Assembly (NCBI GenBank): GCA_946403625.1
Contig: CAMJAP010000020.1
Coordinates: 1-38,445 of the forward strand
Length of the DNA: 38,445 nucleotides
Source of the DNA: an uncultured Lachnospiraceae bacterium
GTDB lineage: Bacteria > Bacillota > Clostridia > Lachnospirales > Lachnospiraceae
Direction of reading: 5' to 3'
Below, piece by piece: positions 33,018 to 38,445 of this stretch. The position numbers and the translations under genes are program-made. Each line of letters opens with the position of its first letter. Positions within the stretch are counted from its first letter, which is position 1. The notes below the pieces were generated by a model. The model worked only from the letters and a program-made list of their open reading frames with translations. It made no database searches and was not told the origin of the DNA.

Positions 33018-34180
33018 CAGGTTCCCGCCCCCTTTGCCATTACAAATAAGATCAGTCCCACAATACAGATCATGACGGCGCGGTTCGGATTGTCCACCTG
33101 TCGGTTAACGGACACCTCATCCACCTGCATCGCCTCATGAGACCGGATCTGTTCGATCACATTCTCCGTATCAAAGTCCGAACCGACGACATAGAATTCA
33201 CCACCGGTCATTCGGATATTCTGCCTCATATCCGAACTTAAGCTGTCAAAACTCTGATATTCCCGAAGATCTCTGAGCGCCTCCTTGGGCGGAAAGATCC
33301 CGAATACCGCCACATCGTTATTCTTACACATTTTCGCAGCTTCCGCGAGTTCTATGGTAGGCGGCATCTCCTCTGCCTGCGCATTATCGGAAACCATAAT
33401 GATAACCCTTGTTCTCTCGGCTTCCTCCAAATAAGGAAAGTTAAAGAGACAGCTTGCCAGTCCCTCGCCGATCAAAGAACTTCCCCGGACCTTGCTATCC
33501 AGCGTTACTCCTTTGTCGATCAGATCCAGCTGGTAGATCATATCCATGAAATCATCGTATTCCTCTTTCGGCATCGATTCCAGTAATTCTATAAACTCCT
33601 CGTCGGTCATATCATCCACACCGTTGATCTCACGGAAATGCATATATTCCTTTTGAAGGACAAAATATTCCTTCAGTTCTTTCAGTTTGTCTATGGTGAA
33701 ATCCATATCCGTTGTAAGCGGCATATATTCTACTGTAGATGTATTGAAGATAGAGATACCGACCCGGTCTCCCTCCAAACCTCTTACCACATCTTCCAGA
33801 TTCTCGACAAAGTCCGCATTGAGTTCATAAAGAGAATAGGAAACATCGAGACAAAGGTAGATATCCCTTCTCTTCACTCCGGCATCGATCTTCTTGTTAT
33901 AGCTGGGCCGCCCCATCAGATAAGCCGCACTGAGAAGACTCGTGGCAAGCCCTGCAAAACCGATGACCTTCAGCAGGATATAGAATGCCAGTCTCCTCTT
34001 GTAGGACGGAAGCTCGGATGCGATCCACATAGCGGAATAGCCTCTGAACTGTTTCTTCTCCTTATCCTTAATACTTTTTCTCAGGCGGATGATCCGATAT
34101 ACAAGGATGCTCACTGCCGCAAGGATCACAACTGCCGCAGTCGCCCATGCCGATGACGGATTTCTTAACGTTATCTCCAT
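33017..34180 (-). CDS. Von Willebrand A domain membrane protein (BatA-like)
   Basis: 387 residues from the ATG at 34180. A 48-codon extension upstream overlaps the previous gene and is rejected. Two N-terminal helices (WATAAVVILAAVSILVYRI; LLKVIGFAGLATSLLSAAYL), then the VWA domain with MIDAS IYLCLDVSYSLYE (DxSxS), RGSSLIGEGLAS and VIIMVSDNAQAEE, and a final helix. A large acidic insertion (EINGVDDMTDEEFIELLES) splits the VWA fold and is unusual. The start overlaps the end of the preceding gene by 10 bp. Confidence 0.87.
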   Translation of the reverse strand: MEITLRNPSSAWATAAVVILAAVSILVYRIIRLRKSIKDKEKKQFRGYSAMWIASELPSYKRRLAFYILLKVIGFAGLATSLLSAAYLMGRPSYNKKIDAGVKRRDIYLCLDVSYSLYELNADFVENLEDVVRGLEGDRVGISIFNTSTVEYMPLTTDMDFTIDKLKELKEYFVLQKEYMHFREINGVDDMTDEEFIELLESMPKEEYDDFMDMIYQLDLIDKGVTLDSKVRGSSLIGEGLASCLFNFPYLEEAERTRVIIMVSDNAQAEEMPPTIELAEAAKMCKNNDVAVFGIFPPKEALRDLREYQSFDSLSSDMRQNIRMTGGEFYVVGSDFDTENVIEQIRSHEAMQVDEVSVNRQVDNPNRAVMICIVGLILFVMAKGAGT

Positions 34181-34668
34181 ATCATCACCAGCCTTTCTGC
34201 GTCCTTGAAATACTTCTCGGTTTCCTTCACCGAGGAAGGCGAAAACTCCGCACCATAGATTTCCTCTACGAATTCCGCAACTTCCGGCCGGTTCCATCGC
34301 CGGATCTCGGAAAGGGTCTGACAATCCACATTCAGACCGCCTGCTTTGGCCAGAAATTCTCTTACCACTGCGCTGATACCGATGCAGGCTTCCCGCGGCT
34401 TCATCCGCCCCTCTTTCTGCTCGTTCTCGATGGATTTCAGTTTTGCAAATGCCATCTGTTTCAAGGTTTCTATGGATTCCGTACCTTTCTTCAAACCGAC
34501 CTTATTCTTAAGTTCGTTCATTCTTGCGACACGCATGGCATGCACTTTGCGGATCAGGCCGATCAGAATGGAAAAGAAAAATATCCCTGCAGCCAGGATG
34601 AAAAATAATATTAAAAACCAGAACAGCCTGTCCCATGCAGCAGGTTGTAATTCAACAGAATACTTCAT
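34171..34668 (-). CDS. Small membrane protein of MoxR/Bat operon (DUF4381-like position)
   Basis: 165 residues. One strong N-terminal helix (LFWFLILFFILAAGIFFFSI), then a basic, helical cytoplasmic part with MKPREACIGISAVVREFLAKA and TLSEIRRWNRPEVAEFVEEIY, which recalls the DUF4381 proteins found between DUF58 and VWA genes. The family name is suggested by position and architecture. The ATG overlaps the TGA of the DUF58 gene (TGATG). Confidence 0.75.
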   Translation of the reverse strand: MKYSVELQPAAWDRLFWFLILFFILAAGIFFFSILIGLIRKVHAMRVARMNELKNKVGLKKGTESIETLKQMAFAKLKSIENEQKEGRMKPREACIGISAVVREFLAKAGGLNVDCQTLSEIRRWNRPEVAEFVEEIYGAEFSPSSVKETEKYFKDAERLVMIWR

Positions 34669-35570
34669 CAGTCCGCTATCTCCCCGTTTAGTACACCGGT
34701 CACAATCTCAGGTATCTCTTTCTTATCACCAAGATACGCATAATAAACGCCGCATCTTCGAAGTTTGCTGCGCACCTGCGCCTGATACTCTGCCTGTTTC
34801 TTCCTTATTTCGGCAGTCAAACCCTTCCCCCGGCTTATGAACTCCGGGATCATCCTGTCCGTCAGTACATCAAAATAATTCTTTCTGTCAAAACTTCCGT
34901 CCGAGATCTCAAATACATAGAACTCACGCTCTGCAGCCGCCGTTCGAAGCATCCTCTCCGGCAGATCCAGCAATCCCTTCATATCCGTCACCAGACAGAT
35001 CGCCACTCCCTTTAACGGAGCATCCAGTATACCGTCCAGACGGCTTTCCAGATCATAGACTTCCTTGCCGAAGACTTCCTCCTGAAGCGATGTCAGACCT
35101 TCCTCAAGAAATGCCGGTCCGTTTCCGAATCTCTTGATCCTGCTCTTCCAGTCTTTGCCCGAAAGTATGGAATAGTCCGCGCCGCTTCTGCCTGCCAGAT
35201 ACGCCGCCGAAGCAATGGTGAGGACACCGCATTCTCTCTTGTCGGTTCCGTCCGCCATTACACCGCGCATGGTCTTGCCGGTATCTTCCATAAAGATGAT
35301 CTGCTTGCGCTTATCCGCCACATAGTTTCGGACCATAGGGATACCGCATCTGGAAGACGCCTTCCAATCCATATCACGCAGATTATCTCCCGGGACATAG
35401 GGACGCAAGTCTTCAAACTCCATACTCTGCCCCCGGAATACGGAGGGAAATGCACCGTCCGCAACCGAATTGGAACGACTATACTGTTTAAAACGGATCC
35501 TTGAGCTCAGACCGTTCAGCGATTCATAATCCGGCCGGATCCGCGAGGATTTCTTTTTGATCTGTGTCAT
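34668..35570 (-). CDS. DUF58 protein of MoxR/Bat operon
   Basis: 300 residues. The DUF58 core is clear: FRGQSMEFEDLRPYVPGDN followed by LRDMDWKASSRCGIPMVRNY, then a degenerate VWA-like region (IIFMEDTGKTMRGVM; AICLVTDMKGLLDLPERM). DUF58 proteins regularly follow MoxR ATPases and are thought to be their clients or partners. GAGG lies 7 nt before ATG and the stop of moxR is 13 bp upstream. Soluble, with no membrane helix seen. Confidence 0.9.
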   Translation of the reverse strand: MTQIKKKSSRIRPDYESLNGLSSRIRFKQYSRSNSVADGAFPSVFRGQSMEFEDLRPYVPGDNLRDMDWKASSRCGIPMVRNYVADKRKQIIFMEDTGKTMRGVMADGTDKRECGVLTIASAAYLAGRSGADYSILSGKDWKSRIKRFGNGPAFLEEGLTSLQEEVFGKEVYDLESRLDGILDAPLKGVAICLVTDMKGLLDLPERMLRTAAAEREFYVFEISDGSFDRKNYFDVLTDRMIPEFISRGKGLTAEIRKKQAEYQAQVRSKLRRCGVYYAYLGDKKEIPEIVTGVLNGEIAD

Positions 35571-35582
35571 GTCTTTACCTCA

Positions 35583-36584
35583 TCAGGGCGTCTGGATCGC
35601 ATTCAACAGATGATTGATAATGATATCGGTGGTCACTCCGTCTGCCGCTGCCGTATACCGAAGGGCGATACGGTGACGCAATACACCGAAAGCCGCATTC
35701 TTGATATCGTCGGGGGTTACATATGCTCTGCCCTGCATAAGCGCTCCGGCCTTGCTGATCTGCAAAAACGCGATCATCGCTCTGGGGCTGGCACCGAGCC
35801 GGACATATCCTTTCAGCTCATTCGGTAAAACATTGTCTGCGTTTCTAGTCGCCGTAACGATCGATGAGATATACTGCTTTACCGAGTCGTCGCAATAGAC
35901 ATCCTCGGTGATACGCTGCAGTCTTGCCACATCCTTTATTTCAAGAACGGGAGAAGCCTGTTCGTTCCTTTGTCTGCTTCGGTTCTCAAAAAGATTCAGG
36001 ATGGCAACATCTTCGCCTGCCGCAGGATAGAACAAGGTTTCCTTAATCATAAAACGATCCGACTGCGCCTCGGATAACGGGTAGGTTCCTTCCTGCTCAA
36101 TCGGGTTCTGAGTCGCGATTACGATAAAGACATCCTCCGGCATGGGATAGGAGGTTCCGCCGATGGTCACCTGTCGCTCGGCCATGGCCTCCAGCATAGC
36201 ACTCTGCGTCTTTGCACTGGATCGGTTGATCTCATCCAGCAAAACGAAGTTGGCAAATACAGGTCCCAACACGGTCTCAAAGTTACCGCTGTCCTGTCGG
36301 TAGATCTGCGTACCCATGATATCACTCGGAAGAAGATCCGGTGTACACTGAATTCTCGAAAACTGTCCGTTTACCGCATCCGCCACCGCTCTTGCCGCCG
36401 TTGTTTTGGCAAGTCCCGGCACCGATTCGATAAGGACGTGTCCGTTTCCCAACAACGCTGCCACCAGCGCTCTTTCCAGATTTTTCTGCCCGATCACCCT
36501 TGCCGAGAAAAACGAATCCAGCTTGGTCAAAGCCTGCTGAGACCAATTCATGTCCTCCGGAGCGATATTATTCACATTCTGCAT
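35583..36584 (-). CDS. MoxR-family AAA+ ATPase
   Basis: 333 residues from the ATG at 36584 (GCAGGAGG 8 nt upstream). Walker A-like VLIESVPGLAKTTAARAVA, then CTPDLLPSDIMGTQIY, Walker B FVLLDEINRSSAKTQSAMLEAMAE, sensor 1 IVIATQNPIEQEGTYPLSEAQ and arginine finger DRFM, all in MoxR order. The C-terminal lid (LGASPRAMIAFLQISKAGAL) is complete. It heads the operon that runs to 31214 without gaps above about 15 bp and acts as the energy-using chaperone of the VWA/DUF58 set. Confidence 0.95.
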   Translation of the reverse strand: MQNVNNIAPEDMNWSQQALTKLDSFFSARVIGQKNLERALVAALLGNGHVLIESVPGLAKTTAARAVADAVNGQFSRIQCTPDLLPSDIMGTQIYRQDSGNFETVLGPVFANFVLLDEINRSSAKTQSAMLEAMAERQVTIGGTSYPMPEDVFIVIATQNPIEQEGTYPLSEAQSDRFMIKETLFYPAAGEDVAILNLFENRSRQRNEQASPVLEIKDVARLQRITEDVYCDDSVKQYISSIVTATRNADNVLPNELKGYVRLGASPRAMIAFLQISKAGALMQGRAYVTPDDIKNAAFGVLRHRIALRYTAAADGVTTDIIINHLLNAIQTP

Positions 36585-36633
36585 TATCCTTGCCTCCTGC
36601 ACTACTTCTCTATTATTGACCGCTTATGCGGCT

Positions 36634-36680
36634 CATTTCATGAACAACACATTTCATTAACAGCATATTTCATTACAGCA
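36634..36680. repeat. Three tandem copies of a 15-16 bp unit upstream of moxR
   Basis: CATTTCATGAACAACA, CATTTCATTAACAGCA and TATTTCATTACAGCA follow each other directly. They would lie in the 5' leader of moxR if the promoter at 36682-36690 is used. The rest of 36585-36808 shows only short hairpins (a CACAG/CTGTG stem and a GGTT/AACC stem) and no gene. Confidence 0.6.
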
Positions 36681-36681
36681 C

Positions 36682-36690
36682 ATTTTATCA
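36682..36690 (-). promoter_or_regulatory. Possible extended -10 promoter of the MoxR/Bat operon
   Basis: TGATAAAAT on the minus strand (TG-A-TAAAAT) about 100 nt upstream of the moxR ATG. No good -35 is seen at 16-18 bp. Confidence 0.35.
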
Positions 36691-36808
36691 GATATGCCGA
36701 AATAATCTATCCATCCGATAATTCACTTTTGCTACTTCTGGTTGCGTAACCAAGCACAGAACTGTGATCGAAGGGTAGATCTTCCGGTTATTTTCTTCGT
36801 CGGAATCT

Positions 36809-38185
36809 TCATTTCTTTGATTTTGCCGGAAGTTGCGACAGCATGACGATTCCGGCCACATAGAACAGAGCCATGTTATAGATCATATAGCGGGTCTGGC
36901 AGAAGATGAGCGCTGCCGCTACCCCAACATTCACCAGGATCGCCAGCAGCACAAACAAACCGACCATTCCGGCGATACGCCATTCCTTTTTGCGCAGGCA
37001 GACGATCATCAATGCGATATAGGCAATGTACGCCAGCAGCGCATACCAGTCCAGCAGACTGCTGCGCTTTGCTACGGTATTGATCAGGCCGTTTAAGATC
37101 GATGCCCCGTAGATCCGCAGATAGGTGCCCAGGTTGTCCGCAAACAGACTGCTTACGATCACGGCGCTCATACGGTCGGCTTCCTGCTCCGCTTCGATTC
37201 CCTTTGTGAAACCGCGTTCCATCGCATATTCGATATACAGATCTCCCGTGGTATCGATGGTAATGACATCAAAATGATCTTCATAATGAGATTCCAACGC
37301 CCGCCAGCCGGATCCGGCGAAACGGTAATTACTCTCGCTCTCTTCCAGTTTCTCCATGGTCAGCGCAAAAAGATCCCGCACCGCCTCTTCTTCGATCAGT
37401 GACGCATCCTCTTTGTCCGCCGCATACAAAGTGGTCGTCAGTACCAGGTTCATATCTCTCGTGTTCTGTGCAAAATCGCCACGCAGAACATAGTTATACA
37501 GCCGGGTGCCACCGATCGCCAGTACTACGCTCAGCACACAACCGCAAACCACGATCACCAGATGCTTGATATAGTCCTTCAAAGTATCCTTGCCCATCCG
37601 CCCGAAAAACATCGCCGCACAGATGGTAATATACCCGACCGCCATCTGCTTGCGGGTATCCATCATAAGCGCTGCCAGCAAAAGCGCACCGATCAGCGCC
37701 TTCCGGTCCGTATCCAGCACCGCACGCATCATCCATACCATAAAGATCAGCCACAGCGAGATCGTGATGCCCTCGGTCATGATCATATTGGAATAGATAG
37801 CACCGCGCTCCGCCAGAAACTGACACACGCATGCCACGCCGAAATGCACGGCGATCATTCCCGCCGTCACAAAGCCCGGAAGTGAAAAACGCTTGCCGAA
37901 CTCTTCCGTACTGTACCACACTGCTGCTGCCATCAGCAGATTCTGCAGAACGATCACCACCCACAGGTAATGTCCCTCCCCGAATACACTGCGCAGCGCC
38001 CATAAAAAAAGCGGGTATACCGGTTCTCTCGCTGCGATCATCCGGATATACCCTGCCGAGTCCGCCCCCATCTGTACGCCGAAGATGATACAGAATGCCA
38101 TGTAAAAAACCACGCAACTGATCAGACGCGCTATAGAGGGTGAAATTCTTCTATCTGTATTCCTGGCTTTTTCTTCCCTGTTCAT
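36809..38185 (-). CDS. Polytopic membrane protein, GT-C-like
   Basis: 458 residues from the ATG at 38185. An in-frame extension to 38308 runs through a repeat element and is rejected, although only a weak GGAT precedes the chosen ATG. About ten hydrophobic helices. After the first helix comes GVQMGADSAGYIRMIAAREPVYPLFLW, the Asp-containing loop plus R-x-P-x-YP motif of GT39/GT83-like and related GT-C proteins. A large soluble loop (residues about 240-330) contains many acidic residues, and the end is a run of helices. It may transfer a sugar from polyprenyl phosphate on the outer face. It is separated from moxR by about 220 bp. Confidence 0.75.
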   Translation of the reverse strand: MNREEKARNTDRRISPSIARLISCVVFYMAFCIIFGVQMGADSAGYIRMIAAREPVYPLFLWALRSVFGEGHYLWVVIVLQNLLMAAAVWYSTEEFGKRFSLPGFVTAGMIAVHFGVACVCQFLAERGAIYSNMIMTEGITISLWLIFMVWMMRAVLDTDRKALIGALLLAALMMDTRKQMAVGYITICAAMFFGRMGKDTLKDYIKHLVIVVCGCVLSVVLAIGGTRLYNYVLRGDFAQNTRDMNLVLTTTLYAADKEDASLIEEEAVRDLFALTMEKLEESESNYRFAGSGWRALESHYEDHFDVITIDTTGDLYIEYAMERGFTKGIEAEQEADRMSAVIVSSLFADNLGTYLRIYGASILNGLINTVAKRSSLLDWYALLAYIAYIALMIVCLRKKEWRIAGMVGLFVLLAILVNVGVAAALIFCQTRYMIYNMALFYVAGIVMLSQLPAKSKK

Positions 38186-38236
38186 TTCAGTTATCCAAAT
38201 TGGAGTTTGTCGATTCCACCTCATCCGGCCTGCGGC

Positions 38237-38376
38237 CAGACACGGGGACGGTTCTTTTGTCTGATTTGTCCGACCGGCCGACCTGACCCTCATCCGCCCT
38301 TCGGGCACCTTCCCCCTAAAAGGGGGAAGGCAGGTTTCCTAACTGCGTCAGACAAAAGAACCGTCCCCCTGTCTGA
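38237..38376. mobile_element. MITE-like element with 27-28 bp inverted ends
   Basis: The left end (38237-38264, reading CAGACACGGGGACGGTTC onward) and the right end (38348-38376) are inverted copies with one internal mismatch. About 83 bp lie between, including the palindromic repeat at 38288-38333. There is no transposase. Such GGGGACGGTTCTTTTGTC ends remind me of sequences flanking IS200-like/RAYT elements in Firmicutes, which is a recollection to be tested. Confidence 0.6.
38288..38333. repeat. REP-like palindromic repeat, copy 2
   Basis: Shares 28 identical bases (38288-38315) with the copy at 9326-9353. Here the second hairpin is perfect (CCTTCCCCC, loop TAAA, then GGGGGAAGG). A diverged half copy with CCTCATCCGGCCTGCGGCC lies at 38219-38237. 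Confidence 0.7.
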
Positions 38377-38381
38377 CTCCA

Positions 38382-38445
38382 TTACTTTCCCATCAGTTCG
38401 CGCTTACGGGCACTGATCTCATAGAGATTACGCTCGAAATCGCGG
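38382..38445 (-). CDS. C-terminal end of an unidentified gene (truncated by window edge)
   Basis: Twenty codons from the window edge read RDFERNLYEISARKRELMGK and then TAA at 38384. The charged helical end looks like real protein and the frame is open at the edge. Too short to name. The MITE-like element begins 6 bp after its stop. Confidence 0.5.
   Translation of the reverse strand, partial: RDFERNLYEISARKRELMGK

Noticed and set aside
34181-34324. 48-codon N-terminal extension of the BatA-like protein
   Set aside because: Cys/Gly-rich translation of the overlapping upstream gene with no ribosome site.
36634-36680. Possible CRISPR-like repeats
   Set aside because: Units are contiguous without spacers and only three in number. 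No cas genes are present.
1-38445. tRNA, rRNA or large mobile elements
   Set aside because: I looked for tRNA-like cloverleaf ends, rRNA motifs, transposase and integrase genes and saw none. This was by eye, so a small RNA could be missed.

Overview
The window is almost entirely a surface-polysaccharide / glycan-assembly locus from an obligately anaerobic Firmicute. A Lachnospiraceae-like Clostridium relative fits best: moderate GC, sigma-A-like promoters with extended -10 elements, strong AGGAGG ribosome sites, LoaP, desulfoferrodoxin, VanZ domains and gut-Firmicute-type palindromic repeats. This assignment is an inference, because no rRNA or species marker is present. Every protein gene lies on the minus strand, so transcription runs from high to low coordinates. 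The only plus-strand unit I can support is a short antisense RNA.

From right to left in coordinates, which is upstream to downstream in transcription: (1) 38.4-36.8 kb holds the tail of an unidentified gene, a MITE-like inverted-repeat element and a polytopic membrane protein resembling GT-C enzymes. (2) 36.6-31.2 kb is a MoxR/Bat-type operon (AAA+ ATPase, DUF58 protein, small membrane protein, two von Willebrand A proteins, TPR protein) closed by a strong terminator. (3) 31.1-28.15 kb encodes a PglK/MsbA-like ABC flippase coupled to a GT4 glycosyltransferase. (4) 28.1-27.7 kb is a compact locus that looks like a type I toxin-antitoxin pair: a 40-residue hydrophobic peptide and a convergent roughly 100-nt antisense RNA sharing one bidirectional terminator. 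(5) 27.6-23.3 kb carries a GT11 fucosyltransferase, an uncharacterised GT-D-like protein, a GT10 fucosyltransferase and a DUF6056-like membrane protein, then a terminator. (6) 23.2-12.9 kb is a tightly overlapping operon of GT4 and GT2 enzymes with a KdsC-like phosphatase, a UDP-glucuronate decarboxylase (UDP-xylose synthesis) and a VanZ-GT26 fusion. (7) 12.8-0 kb opens with a perfect consensus promoter and loaP, a NusG-paralogue antiterminator. A leader with a candidate terminator follows, then two polyprenyl-phosphate sugar transferases, a UDP-GlcNAc 4,6-dehydratase, a desulfoferrodoxin and further glycosyltransferases.

The genes fit a pathway in which UDP-xylose and a 6-deoxy-4-keto-HexNAc nucleotide are made locally, a phosphoglycosyl transferase loads the first sugar on undecaprenyl phosphate, a series of GT2/GT4/GT26/GT10/GT11 enzymes extends and fucosylates the chain, and the ABC flippase exports it. 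LoaP probably lets RNA polymerase read through the long downstream operon. GDP-fucose synthesis genes, a Wzx flippase and an obvious Wzy polymerase are not in the window.

The lowest 5 kb is visibly more AT-rich than the rest and contains four independent one-base frame breaks, three in or next to genes that otherwise read as intact families. Either this edge is decaying or recently acquired DNA, or the consensus sequence there is poor.
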